From the NCBI GenBank assembly GCA_023525715.1, contig JAKNSD010000080.1, positions 605,501 to 669,500 on the forward strand: a stretch of 64,000 bases of DNA, read 5' to 3'. Both the position numbers and the translations under genes were made by a program. Below, piece by piece: positions 12,706 through 25,419 of the stretch. The stretch comes from Cichorium intybus (Eukaryota > Streptophyta > Magnoliopsida > Asterales > Asteraceae). Positions within the stretch are counted from its first letter, which is position 1. The number at the start of each line of letters is the position of its first letter. The notes beneath the pieces are model-generated. The model had not been told where the DNA came from. It ran no database searches and saw only the letters and a program-made list of their open reading frames with translations.

Positions 12706-13001
12706 AAATAAGGAGTTAACTAAAAGATCGGGAGTAACATTGCAAATTTGGCCTTTTAACTTTTTTTCGAGAAAATTGCCAATTTGGATCCTTGGGTTTG
12801 CCAAAATTAGCTATTTTGGCTAAAAAATTTTCGACTAGCACCACAGGTCCAAAAGATTGATTTTTTGTGAGTTTGGTCCAATTTAAAAAAAAAAATACCT
12901 AGAATGACAAGTTTGGCCTTATTAATTTCTTTTTTCATTTTCTTTTAATTTATTTTATGGGTTTTTATTTATAAAAAATAAAAAAGAAAATAAGAAACCC
13001 C

Positions 13002-13107
<106 letters not shown>

Positions 13108-13414
13108 TAAAGGCTTCATTGAACCATGGCTATTTCAGTCTCTCCGATTCTATAACAAATATGAACAAATTGAAGCCACTGGCATCATCAATCAAAAACC
13201 TAGGCCACCAATTCCTACAACAAAGTTCCATCAGTGGAACGGCAAAAAGCGAGAGGGTTTAAGCATACATTTGGGGTTTAAACATACATACAAATCCTAC
13301 CCAAATTGAATTTCTTGAACAAGTTCCTGGAAACAACACAAATCGAGAATTTCTTGAACAAGGTCTCATATCGAATTAGAGGAGAGCGGGAAGAGAGAGA
13401 GAGAGAGAGAGAGA

Positions 13415-13447
<33 letters not shown>

Positions 13448-13462
13448 TGTGTGTGTGAGTGA

Positions 13463-14179
13463 GTGAGTGAAAGAGAGAAAGCTCATCTTATTGCACTTCC
13501 CTATCAACTCAATCATATTCTGCTCCGTTGTATGCAAGCCACTGTTGCAGCACCCTCCTGGTTGAAGGTTCGTAGCCTAACACTCGAACCCTCTAGCAAA
13601 TGGAATGTTGGTCTTGAAGGTGGTATAATGCTCGCCCATCTCATCGTCCATCTTCTGTCTTTTAAAGGTTTGGTCGTCTCCTTCAAGCTAAGGTCCGCCA
13701 TGGATGTACTTCAGACCTGCACAAACAGCAACCAACAAACAATGGCTTTTAATGGCTTTACAGGAGGGGAAGCAGCAAGCACAGGTGTAGACGAAGGTGA
13801 AGACAAGAAACCGGGAGAGAGGCGGTTGAGCCGATCTCCTGCCCAAACACGTCTCCATCTTCTAGAAAGCAGAATCAACACCACCACCACCATCTCCAGA
13901 CAACATAACTACCACCACCATCTCCAATCAACACCACCACGAGGAATCCCTTACCCAGATCTCAATGCCACCACCACCACCACAGGAGATTCATCATCTG
14001 TTTCTCGTGTCATTAACCGACATCGACTTAGGGAGGAATCACCATCACAACCCCTACCAAACCTTCATCATCATAAACCTACAATAGATTATTACAGAAA
14101 TCGATTTATGGAGATCTCTAGCGGCTTCACCATTGAGAAAAACGACCGATTACAAAAATCGATTACAGACTTCGCATAA
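13463..14179 (+). CDS. hypothetical ORF inside the inner MULE
   Basis: An open frame of 238 codons with histidine/threonine-rich low-complexity stretches. I do not recognise a domain. The matching DNA in units I and II is split into two frames (24250-24489 and 24627-24947 in unit I), so the protein is not conserved. It may be captured host sequence or chance. Confidence 0.15.
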   Translation: MSEREKAHLIALPYQLNHILLRCMQATVAAPSWLKVRSLTLEPSSKWNVGLEGGIMLAHLIVHLLSFKGLVVSFKLRSAMDVLQTCTNSNQQTMAFNGFTGGEAASTGVDEGEDKKPGERRLSRSPAQTRLHLLESRINTTTTISRQHNYHHHLQSTPPRGIPYPDLNATTTTTGDSSSVSRVINRHRLREESPSQPLPNLHHHKPTIDYYRNRFMEISSGFTIEKNDRLQKSITDFA

Positions 14180-14356
14180 ATGATCTTGAGATGGATTCTC
14201 TGATTTGGCGACGGGGGGCTTAGTGGTGATTTCAACGACCAATTACCGGAATCGATTACACAAAAGAGGAAAGAGGCGGAGGACGGGGACGAGCGGAAGG
14301 ATGATCGGAGGAATAACCGTGAAGAAGTTCTTTTGTTCCCCACGATGTGTTTGACA

Positions 14357-14431
<75 letters not shown>

Positions 14432-14755
14432 AGCGGAGGGATGATAGAAGGGATGATCGGAGGAATAACCGTTAAAAAATTGGACCCAACTCGCAACAAA
14501 ATAATCATTTTGGACTTGTGGTGCTAGTCAAAATGATTTTGGACCAAACTAGCTATTTTTGGCAAACCACAGGGACCAAATTTGCAATTTTCTCATTTTT
14601 CCATTTTTTTATTTTTGTTAATACATTTTTAATTTATATTAATAATATTAATAATAAAAATAATCCCAAACCCACTGCACCCCTCCACCATACCCTCCTC
14701 TTCTCCCACCCGCTCACTCTTCGACTGTGTTGCTTCTTGACGCCATCAAATATTT

Positions 14756-15330
14756 ACTGCACTCTTTCTCTCTCTTTTTGGCTCACGCTCTTCACATTCT
14801 CATAGTTACAACCGAGATCGCTATTTATATCGTGCAAGATGATCTTCTAAAATGATGGCAAATCTCTAGCTTCTTGCTTTCTACAATAGGCCAGCTGATG
14901 TGACAAGTCATGAAACATGATGGCAGAGCAACTCTCTAACAGCAACGGACTTGGAACTTGTGCCAAAGGGACACTTCGGTTTTGAAGTAACTTCGCCATT
15001 TTATCAACATATTTACTCTCCACATCCAACCCATGTGAAATCTCTACTGCAAAATCCGGACAGAAGCAAGAATGCCTCCTCGGTCCTGCTGACTGTGGTT
15101 CGGACCGAATTGTTGATCTCCTAAAGTAGTCTGAGAAAATGGGTTGAATGCCCCAGACTCATTTAACTACTTTACATCTGACGATCTCACTCCGGTCAAT
15201 ATTCCTCGGACGAGGACACTAATCCGCCCGAAGTGCAACCCTTCCAACCGCACTGGCTATCTCACTTCGATTCCTCGTTGCTTCGGACAGCTGATCTTTT
15301 CGGTTCGCATTAGACTCCACATACTTGGCA
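14756..15330 (-). other. probable 3' LTR remnant of the decayed Copia, unit 0
   Basis: Lies beyond the polypurine-like AAGTGGGAGATTG (minus strand, about 15331-15345) of the decayed Copia. It matches about 27142-27736 of unit I. The far end has been lost in the deletion that truncated the MULE. No gene is seen. Confidence 0.4.
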
Positions 15331-18060
15331 ATCTCCCACTTGGAGATTAATCAGAACTTGATTCTTCTGTCTACCAAAGTGTACCCATGAGACTCTCCTC
15401 CCTAGTTCCTTGTCTTTGACTACTTCTGTGGAAGACCAGTTTAAGTCAAACACAATTTTAACTTCTTTGTTGGGACCACCTTGGTGAACATATCTGTAGG
15501 GTTATTCGCTCCAAGGATTTTCTTCAAGATAAGAGTATCATTTGAAATCAGTTCTCAAATAAAATGATACCTCATCTTGATGTTTTTCGTCCTGCTGTGA
15601 AACACCGGATTCTTCACAAGGTGTATGGCACTCTAGTTATCATAATACATCACGCAATCATCCTTATCCAAGCCCAACTCTGATAGGATGTTTTTCAACC
15701 AAACAAATTCCTTACTAGCGTCTTTAGAGCCGTATACTTGGCCTCCTTGGTTGAAAGACCAACACTCTTATGTAGCATTGAAATCCAACTATTTGCGGTT
15801 CCTCCAATTACGAACAGATAACCGGTAGTGCTCTTGCATGTATCTGCACAAGCCCCCTAAGTCAGCATCAACATAACCTTTTAGGGCACCCGAGGTTCCT
15901 TTCAAGTAGCGAAGCAGCCACTTAACTCCTTCCCAATGCTCCATCCCTGTATTTGACATGAACATACTGACTACTTCCACTACATGAGCAATGTCTGGTT
16001 TTGTGCATACCATTGCATACATCAAGCTACCTACTGCGGATGCAGAGGGAATCTTGGCCATTGCTGCCTTGATTCCTTCGTTCTTTGGGGATTGCTTTTT
16101 TCAAAGTTGTATACTCCTGGGCTTCGCATCGAACATACTGGACTTTTCAAAAACTTTTTGGATGTACTTCTCCTGAGAAAGTTTTAGCACTCCTGATGCT
16201 CTATTTTACATGATGCTCAATCATAATATCTGCCTAGCTGTGCCTAACTCCTTCATCTCGAACTCTCTGGCCAACAGCTTCTTCAACTTGTTGATCTCCT
16301 GAATGTCAGCCAACATATCATTAACATAAAGCATAAGGATGATATATGAGGACGGGGACTTCTTCAGATAGTAGCGGTGGTCGCTCTCACTTTGGTTGTA
16401 CTCGTTCCTCCTCATCAAGTTATCAAACTTCAAGTAACACTGTCTTGGAGCTTGCTTCAATCCATATAGGCTTTTCTTCAACTTGCACACCAGGTTTTCT
16501 TTGCCAGCAACTTGAAAACCTTCTCGTTGTGCCATATAGATATCTTCATCAAGGTCTCCATGGAAGAACGTAGTCTTCACATCAAGTTGTTCAAAATGAA
16601 GATCTTCGGATGCCACGATATCGAGGACGATTCTGATTGTGATCATCTTCACAACCAAATAGAAAATTCCATTGTAGTCGACTCCCTCCTTATGTTGGAA
16701 ACCCTTCACCACCAATCTATACTTGAATCTCTTGCTTCCATCAGCTTTGTCCTTGACCCTGAATATCCATATGTTAGTCAATGTCTTCTCCATTGCTGGT
16801 AACTTGACAATAGACCAAGTCTCGTTCTTGTCAAGTGAGAGCAACTCATCATCCATGACCTTCTTCCATTCTATATCTTCTTTCATCCTCTAGGCCTTTG
16901 GATAATTTTATGGCTTTCTGTTTTCAGTCAGCAACATATTCGTCAATGTTGGGTAGCGAACCGGATGTCTTCTCTCCCGAGTGGACCGACGAAGGATGCT
17001 TCCGGCTGCAGCACCTGATCCTTTATCTTTGTCGTCCGAGAAATCGTTATCCGAGGCTTAACTGCACCCGACGCACTCCCACTCAAACAGGAGTTTCTAG
17101 ATGTCTCTGAGCTCCTACTGCTTTCAGTCACTCCGCCTTCTCCTGCAGTACCAAAACGCACTACTCGATCGTTATCTGTTACATTAACCTTTATTTGATT
17201 TTTCTTTGGCTTGGATCTTCTGCTTCGATCTGAAGAATCTATGAGTTTATCCATGTATAAAGCACCATCATTGAATGTCACATCCCAGCTTTGGACAACC
17301 TTATAATTTTAGCTATCCCAGAAGCGGTACCCCATGCATGTCATTTAATTTGTACCCTATAAAGAAACATTTGTTCTCCTTCGCCTCTAGGTTATCCTTC
17401 GCACTATCCTTGAATTTAACATATGATACATAACCGCAGACTTTCAAATGATCGAAGGATATCTCACAACCTCGTCATTCCTCTTTTGGAATCTTGAACC
17501 CAATAGGGACCGATGGTCCTCGATTGATTAAGTAGGCTGCTGTGTTGACGACGTATTCCTGGAACATTTTTGGCAACCCTGCATGTAATCTCATGCTCTT
17601 CGCCCTTACATTAAATGTTATCTTCAACATCTGAATCCCATGCTCAGCGCAGTAATCAACGAATTGCGACTGATGTACTCACCTCTATTATCTGACTTCA
17701 GGCATTTGACCTTGAGGTTGATTTCAACCTCTACAACAGTCTTCCACTTTTTTAAGGTTTCGAAAACTTACGATTTATTCTTTAAAAAATATCCACACAT
17801 TTCTTATGGAATTGTCAATGAAAGTGACGTAGTACCTGAAACCTCCTCCTCATGAAACCGAAATTAGGCCAAACACGTCTGAATGAACTAGTTCCAAATT
17901 CTGTTGTTTCGAAACTTGTCCCACCTTAGCAAAAATGACATTCTTCTGCTTTCCATGGACATTAAGGTTCACAAAGCTCCAACATGACATTCTTCATCTC
18001 AGGAATTTTCCCCTTGGATGCCAACAACTTCATCCCCTTCTTACTCATTTGACCAAGTGG
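15331..18060 (-). pseudogene. decayed Copia pol, unit 0 copy
   Basis: Fragments in several frames encode the integrase C-terminus and linker (16943-17281), reverse transcriptase (16221-16886, with NIWIFRVK and YGLKQAPRQ) and RNase H (15789-16061). The RT active site reads YVND instead of YVDD, losing a catalytic aspartate. Stops and shifts are many, and no gag is recognised. This copy keeps about 140 bp at its upstream end (about 17960-18095) that units I and II have lost. It is a different, older family member than the element at 1190. Confidence 0.85.
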
Positions 18061-18216
18061 CACGTCGCAGTCGTTGTTGCGGTCGAAGATACTAGATAAA
18101 ACCTTACTATCCAATAGCTAGAGTAAGTAAGTGTAGAACCGTAGAGTTCGTGGTTGACACTATTCTATCGGTAACAAAACCGTACTATAGTGTCACTCTA
18201 TAGCAGGCATATTACT

Positions 18217-18631
18217 ACACTTCAAACTCAAATCATTCACATCTCCAATGGATACAAAATCGAGCAAGGTTCGATGTCTGTTCAAATAAGGGTGTGAAAC
18301 GAGCGTTTGGTGTCCTTGGCAATGTTTTCACACAATCAAATACCATGTATGCATTGAATCCCGACAGATTAAGTGACATAGTGTATACATGCAGCATATT
18401 ATATAATATGATTTTTGATGATGAAGGAAAAAATATATATACATATGATCCAAACAAAATTTTACCATCGAAAAGCCATTAACAATTGGTTCACTATAAT
18501 ACATAGCAAATAGAATGAAAATGCGCGATAGAGATATGCATAACCTTCATGCGGATTTGGTGGAACATATATACAATGTTCACCTACCAGACAATATAGA
18601 AGTGCCCAAAGATAACGAGGATCGAAAGTGA
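18217..18631 (+). pseudogene. PIF/Harbinger transposase C-terminal remnant, unit 0
   Basis: The frame at 18294-18482 reads KRAFGVLGNVF, DRLSDIVYTC and LYNMIFDDEG, then a shifted tail with DLVEHIYN, ending near 18631. These match the conserved end of HARBI1-type nucleases (RAFGVLQ...ILHNMIVEDE). The DDE catalytic region is absent. In units I and II the same frame is interrupted by a long AT microsatellite. Confidence 0.7.
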
Positions 18632-20401
18632 CGTTATTAGTTATATTTTATTATGTCATTTTTTATTTTTTTTAGTTTACCTTGTATTCTAACTTTAGTT
18701 TTTCTAAGGGAAATTTCATATTGAAATAATATTTTAAAAAAAAATTAAATTATTTGTTTAACTAAAAAAGGGCTAATAACATAAATATCACTGTAGTTTA
18801 GTCAAAATCCGGTTTAAGCACTATATTTTTTTGTTCTATAAAACCACTCATACTTTCAAAAACAATTCATAAAAACCACTCATATTTTCAAAAATATTCA
18901 TTATGACCACTATAACAAATAAAAGTTATGATTATATGTCGTCAACTCGGAAAACTCCTTAGCCCCGTCACATTCAAAATTTAGTGGCTTTACGTGGACA
19001 CTCTATGCACTCACAACGTGACCGAAAAACTGCATTTATGAAGACAACATTATGTATAATTTTCACTGGAATAGGGTTCCAATATTTTGCTGCAAAGATC
19101 GATATGTAACTTTTCGCATAATATTTCGACGAAAATAATCTTTAAAATATATAAATAAATCGAATATTGGTCATTATAGAATTATTTAAAAGTATGAGTG
19201 ACTTTTATTGAACAAAAAAAATATAACGATTAAACCGAAATTTTGATCAAACTATAGTTGTTTTTATGTTATTAACCTATTAAAAGATAAGGAGAAATGA
19301 TGTGTGACCATTTCATTATTGCAACGGACGGTGTAAGTAAGGGTCCCTGTAAGTAAATGACTAAGTGCTAAAATGGAAAGGTAAAAAAATAAGATGCGTG
19401 AGATGACCCCAACGTATGCCATATGTTTCAAAGTTGATGTTGTAGGATCAAATTATGTTTCAAAGTTGATGTTGTAGGATCAAATCCTATTAAAATCATT
19501 TTTTTAATATGAAAACTAAAAGTAGAAAATACAACATTTAATTTTTTTTTTTAGGAATTGAACCTAGAACCTATAAATTTATTTATTGTTTTTAGTCAAG
19601 TTTCAAAAATTCGGGTTTTTGAACCTTTAAATTATTTTCTTTAAATGTTGTGTTTCAATTTCTCGCGAAAGAATATATACTCCTCGTGAATTTTAGTATT
19701 TGTGCAAATTTGCAGGAAAAATTAGCAAGGCTTTTCTGTGATATTTGTGTAGGAAAAAGTAACATAGCAATTTCTCAAGCCTTTCTAGCGACCTTGGTCA
19801 GTGTGTAGCAATTCTCAAGCCTTTTTAGTGACTTAGTGGTCGGTTTGTGATAAACGGGGAAAATTTTTGTCACATGGTAAATAAATCCATTTGAAATTTA
19901 AACACTCAATTCAAATAATTGCCAAATCACTCAAGTCTGATTGCTCAATGTTAAAAGTGACGGTCACGACTTGTCAGGCCATGCATCAACTGAGTTGGAA
20001 CCAGTCTCAACCCTAATTGGAGCTGGTCCTCGGGCTTATACCAACCTGTATTTGTTGTAACAAAATATATGAAAAACCATTGGACCCGTTTGTAATTGTC
20101 CAGGGTCGTATAAAACCATGTTTTCCAGGCATAGTCCCTCAGGCTTAGGTACATCTACGCACCTCTACTCAAAATTTGAAACACAAACCTTCAAAGTCTA
20201 GAACCAATGCGTAAAATATTATAAATTAAACAACATCCAACATATGTAAATGCTACTCAAAATCATCGACAAAAAAAATGGTACTTGGTTTAACATTTTT
20301 GATTGGTTTAAAAAGCGGCACCTTACTGTAAAACATCATCTATATATGAAAATAAAAACTGCTTTAAAAGATACCTGAGTTTCACTACCATGATTTGGTA
20401 A
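18632..20401. other. AT-rich spacer, unit 0
   Basis: No coding potential was recognised. Sequence matches 31018-31634 plus 34805-35987 of unit I, so it is the empty site for the solo LTR of the younger units (insertion point at about 19231). It ends in the 3' flank of HSP70 copy 2. Confidence 0.6.
19423..19485. repeat. 31-bp direct repeat, two copies
   Basis: Two adjacent copies of a 31-bp sequence containing TTTCAAAGTTGATGTTGTAG. The same pair occurs in units I (about 35007-35068) and II (about 55170-55231), so it predates the duplications. Confidence 0.8.
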
Positions 20402-22820
20402 CTAAAATTCTTCCATGCATGTAGACTCCAAATGTTCCTTCATGCGCTGAATCTCATCAACAGATGCAGCTCGGTTGTGCTCCAGCCAGTTGGTCGTCTC
20501 AGCAATTGCATTCTCCATTTTCCTCGAGCTTCTACTGTCCACCATATTTTTGATCTTATTCTTCATGTTGTATATGCAATCCTCCAAAGCATTCAATGCA
20601 TCAGCTTTCTTTTTGTATTCGCGGTCCTCGTGTTTGTACTTCTCAGCATCTTTTACCATCTTCTCAATCTCTTCCTTGGAGAGTCTTCCATTTTCATTGG
20701 TAATGGTAAGTTTCTCTGTCTTACCCGTTGACAATATCTTCACCGTGACTGTGAGGATACCATTAGCATCTATATGAAAGCTCTCTTCGAGAGTTGCAAC
20801 TCCTTTTGGAGCCGGTGGTATTCCAGAAATTGTGAGTTTCCCCAACAAATGGTTATCTGTAGATCTGGCTCTTTCACCTTGATGCACAAAGACGTTTACC
20901 GAAGATTGGTTGTCATAAACTGTAAAATAAGTTTTGGATTTCTTCGTAGGTATTGAGGTGTTCCTTGGGATCACAACATCAAATACTTCTCCTTTTATTC
21001 CTACACCAAGGGACAAAGGAGTGACATCCAATAATAACAAATCTCGACAACTCCTATGACTGTTACTGCTTAACTTCTCAGCCATCACAGCTGCACCGTA
21101 CGCAACAGCCTCATCGGGGTTTAGACTTTTGCATAACTCCTTCCTGCCAAAAACTTCCTGCAACATGCTCTGTACCTTCGGTATTCTAGTCGACCCACCA
21201 ACAAGAATAACCTCGTTTACACACGATTTCTCCATATTTGCATCACTCAAACACGTCTCCAAAGTCTCCATACACTTACGGAAGAATTCCATATTCAGCT
21301 CTTCAAATTTAGCTCGACTAAACTTCATAGAAAAATCAATCCCCTCGTGCAAACAATCTAGTTCGATTGAAGTCTGAGTATTGCAAGAGAGAATCCGCTT
21401 TGCTTTCTCACAAGCACATCTCAGTCTCCCCAATGCTCTTTTGTTACCTGTCAAGTCCTTATTCCATCTCCTCTTGAATTCCCGAGCACAGTGATCCACC
21501 ATGCGGTTATCAAAATCTTCACCTCCCAAATGAGTGTCACCAGCAACCGCTTTCACCTCAAACGTCTCCCCTTCCGCGATTGTCAAAATAGAGACATCAA
21601 AAGTGCCACCACCAAGATCAAAGACAAGCACATTGATCTTGCCATTAATATCAGACTTATTGTCTAGACCATAAGCGATTGCTGCTGCGGTAGGCTCATT
21701 GATCATGCGAATGACATTAAGTCCAGCAATAGTGCCAGCATCCTTTGTTGCTTGACGTTGTGAGTCGTTAAAGTAAGCTGGGACCGTTATCACGGAATTT
21801 TTCACGGGTTTTCCGAGGTATGCCTCGGCAGTTTCTTTCATCTTGCCAAGAATCATCGATGAAATTTCTTCAGCTAAAAATTCCTTTTCTTGACCTTTGT
21901 AGGAGACAACAATCTTTGGTGTGTCGGTAGGACCTTCTATGACCTTAAAAGGCCACAACTTCATGTCTTCCTGCACTTTGGAATCACTGTATCTCCTTCC
22001 AATCAATCTCTTAGCATCTGAATACCCACAGTTAGTTAAGCAGGCCAATACCCAAGTGAGATGGTGAAACGGTGAAAACCAACTATATCAGTAAAGAATT
22101 TAATACCATAAAGCAGCTCTAGGAGTGTATTTCTTGGTTGAGGTTTAAAAGACAAAGCAATATGTACGCAAACATTTAAACATCAAGTAGAGATATACCA
22201 GTTCCCGCAAAACCTTGGCTCACACGTCATAGTAAATTAATGTATCGAGGCTTTCCACTATTCCCAAGGAAAAAAGCAGTCATGGTATATTTAATTTGTT
22301 GTTTAGTCAGTTTTTCATCACACTCATGCAGAGCTAAACCGAAAAATCCCTAAAACTTAAAACCCTAAACTGGAGCAATTGCAGTAATCTTGCTTAAAAG
22401 ATTAGTTTAACAAAAAGTATATATCAAAGAGTTCACTAGATTTAAATCTAGTTCACATTGCAGAAATTTCATTCTGGAACAATATTCTAAAAGATCGAAC
22501 TAACGTTCTGACGGCTCTAATCTTCTTATGATTCTTTCTGCTTAGAAGTTTCTTAGGCTTTAAAAGAATAACAGCATCAAAACAAACTTGAAAAAAAGGT
22601 TACCAAATATAGTGTTAGCAGGGTTCATGGTCACTTGGTTCTTGGCGCCATCGCCGATGAGACGTTCTGCATCAGCAAAAGCAACGCAGGACGGTGTGGT
22701 CCTGTTGCCTTGATCATTAGGAATAATTTCGATGCGATCATGTTTCCAAACAGCGACACATGAGTACGTTGTTCCGAGGTCGATGCCGATCGCCGGTGCG
22801 TCGTTTCCTCTGCCGTCCAT
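20402..22820 (-). CDS. HSP70 copy 2 (type A), intact
   Basis: Exon 1 22604-22820, intron 22018-22603 (GT-AG), exon 2 20402-22017; 610 residues. A cytosolic/nuclear-type ATP-dependent chaperone. ATPase domain about residues 1-396 with IDLGTTYS (13-20), VFDLGGGTFDVSIL (203-216) and VILVGGSTRIP (342-352). Linker DLLLLDVTP from 397, beta substrate-binding domain to about 515, then a helical lid. The catalytic lysine in DAKRLIG, the glutamate in INEPTAA and HLGGEDFD are all normal. The usual cytosolic length is about 645-655. Here the glycine-rich tail and EEVD are absent and the protein ends CMEEF, so binding to TPR co-chaperones through EEVD is not expected. The start is the ATG at 22820; the frame upstream of 22017 (MACLTNCGYS) is intron. 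It has no ER or organelle targeting signal. Confidence 0.94.
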
Positions 22821-23174
22821 TGCAGTCAAAATTCAAAATCAAGTAATCTTTTGTTTTCACTGTTCACCGTAATTTATATTTATAACAGGGTCAATTTTAT
22901 TAAAAAAAACTTTTAGCATTTTTTATTTTTCTAGTATAGACCTAAATTTTAATTTTTTTTTTTTAAGATCATACGTTGGTATCTTTCCACAATTTTATCA
23001 TTTCCAAGTTAATTCCCGTTTGGTTTTTTTCCTTCACAAAATATCGAATTGTTAGGTCTTTTTTTAAAGAAAATATTGGTTCTCATTTTAGAATATGTAT
23101 TTGATTCTTTTTAAGAACATATGAGGTTCTTCAAAAAAAAAAAAAGTCAAATAAGGAGTTAACTAAAAGATCGG
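22821..23174 (-). promoter_or_regulatory. 5' flank of HSP70 copy 2
   Basis: A TATAAATATAAA box (22873-22884, minus strand) sits about 53 bp before the ATG, as in copy 1. Upstream of it, about 85 bp of unrelated AT-rich sequence replaces the segment that carries TTCGCGAA in copy 1. Sequence like copy 1 resumes at about 22972. No clear heat shock element is visible before the MULE at 23175. Confidence 0.4.
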
Positions 23175-23199
23175 GAGGAAACGACAAATTTAGTTATTA

Positions 23200-23562
23200 G
23201 GGTGGGGGGAGTAGTTCCCTCTCATCCCACTGAACCCACTCGTCACGTCAGCTTTTCTCTCTCCTCTCACTTCTATCTTTCCCCATCTTTCACTCATAGA
23301 AGCAGTACCCACTGAACCCACCACCGAACCCACGATGCCACATCAGCTTTTTAATATTAAAATTAAATATTAATACCAAAAATAAGATTTTATATATGTA
23401 TACATGTGTGTAAGCCATGCGGGTTCATGTGGGTTCATGAACCCACTTCTCATCTATCTTGCTTCATCTTGCATATCAAGGAGTAGATCTTTCACCATCT
23501 TTTTGATCCCACTCTCAACCCACCACCATCTTGCTTCTATCTTTCAATTACTCCCCCCACCC
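23200..23562. mobile_element. Tourist-like MITE (PIF/Harbinger type), unit I
   Basis: 363 bp with GGGTGGGGGGAGTA-type terminal inverted repeats and a TTA duplication on each side (23197-23199, 23563-23565). It is inserted inside the left terminal repeat of the MULE and has no coding sequence. Confidence 0.8.
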
Positions 23563-23696
23563 TTATGGTTTGTAAAAAACTGTGGATCGATTCTAAAAAG
23601 TTTCAACTTAAACCATTGATCCGAAATTGAAAATCTTTTGTGGTTTTCGTCCTTCAAAAAGTTGAAAATATTGTTTTGCTCTTTTAAATTTTTTTC

Positions 23697-25419
23697 GAGA
23701 AAAATACAAATTTGGTCCCTTTGGTTTGCCAAAATTAGCTAATTTGGTCAAAAAGTTTTCGACTAGCACCACAGGTCCAAAAAATTGATTTTTTTGCGAG
23801 TTTGGTCCAATTATTTTTAAAAAAATATCTAGAATGACCGAGTTTGCCATTATTAATTTCTTTTTTTATTTTCTTTTAATTTATTTTTTATGGTTTTTAT
23901 ATTTATAAAAAATAAAAAAGAAAATAAGAAACCCCACCCCGCTCTCTCTCTCTCTCCCTAAAGACTTCATTGAACCATGGGTATTTCAGTCTCTCTGATT
24001 CTGGTAACAAATATGAACAAATTGAACCACTGGCATCATCAATCAAAAACCTAGGCCACCAATTCCTACAACAAAGTTCCATCAGTGGAACGGCAAAAAG
24101 AGACAGGGTTTAAGCATACATTTGGGGTTTAAACATACATACAAATCCTACCCAAATTGAATTTCTTGAACAAGTTCCTAGAAACAACACAAATCGAATT
24201 TCTTAAACAAGGTCTTATATCGAATTAGAGGAGAAGGGGAAGGGAGAGAGTGTGTGTGAGAGTGAGTGAAAGAGGGAAAGCTCATATTATTGCACTTCCC
24301 GATCCATTCAATCATCTTCTGCTCTGTTGTATGCAAGCCACTGTTGCAGCACCCTCCTGGTTCAAGGTTCGTAGCCTAACACTCGAACCCTCCAGCAAAT
24401 GGAATGCTGGTCTTGAAGGTTGGTATAATGCTCGCCCATCTCATCGTTTCCGTCTTCTGTCTTTTCAAGGTTTGGGTCGTCTCCTTTAGGCTGAGGTCCG
24501 CCATGGATGTACTCCAGACCTGTACAAACAACAACCAACAAACGATGGCTTTTAATGGCTTTAGGAGGGGAAGCAGCAAGCACAGGTGTAGACGAATGAG
24601 AAGACAAGAAACCGGGAGAGAGGCGGTTGAGCCGATCTCCTCCCCAAACACGTCTGCATCTTCTAGAAAGCAGAATCAACACCACCACCACCATCTCCAG
24701 TCAACATAACTACCACCACCATCTCCGGTCAACACCACCACGAGGAATCCCTTACCCAGATCTCAATGCCACCACCACCACAGGAGATTCATCATATGTT
24801 TCTCGTCTCATTCACCGACATCGACTTAGGGAGGAATCACCATCACAGCCCCCACCAAACCTTCATCATCATAAACCTACAATGGATTATTACAGAAATC
24901 GATTTAGGGAGATCTCTAGCGGCTTCACCACTGAGAAAAACGACTGATTACAAAAATCGATTACAGACTTCACATAAATGATATTGAGATGGGTTCTCTA
25001 ATTTGGCGACGGGGGGCTTCGTGGTGATTTCAACGACCAATTATGGGAATCGATTACACACAAGAGGAAAGAGGCGGAGGACGGGGACGAGCGGAGGGAT
25101 GATCGGAGGAATAACCGTGAAGAAGTTCTTTTGTTCCCCACGATGTGTTTGACGCGAGAGAGAGAGAGAGAGATAGAGGCGGTAGGGTTATGGTGATGTA
25201 TATATATATTTTTTGTTTTTTATAAATTGATGTAACAAAAGAAAATTGAAAAAAACAAAATAAGAAGGGAAAATTCGTCCTTGTAAGTATTTTTTTCAAA
25301 AAAATTTGACCAAACTCGCAACAAAATAATTTTTTTGGACTTGTGGTGCTAGTCAAAATCATTTTGGACCAAACTAGCTATTTTTGGCAAACCACAGGGA
25401 CCAAATCTGCAATTTTCTC
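23697..25419. mobile_element. Mutator-like element (inner), unit I
   Basis: Nested in the outer MULE. Long inverted repeats of about 120 bp start GAGAAAAATACAAATTTGG and, at right, GAGAAAATTGCAGATTTGG, closely related to the outer ends. A T-run plus C on both sides may be a 9-bp target duplication with one mismatch. The interior corresponds to the 13463-14179 frame of unit 0, broken here. Confidence 0.7.

Noticed and set aside
21986..22048. MACLTNCGYS as the start of HSP70 copy 2 (and the equivalents in copies 3-5)
   Set aside because: This sequence is intron; the AG acceptor at 22018-22019 joins exon 1 to DAKRLIG in phase, restoring the conserved family sequence.
22604..22829. HSP70 start three codons earlier (MTAMDG)
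   Set aside because: The upstream codon is TTG, and copy 4 has no such extension; the ATG of MDG is the better start.
25054..25362. Short hydrophobic minus-strand frames in the MULEs
   Set aside because: Low-complexity translations of CT and AT tracts, and they differ between units.
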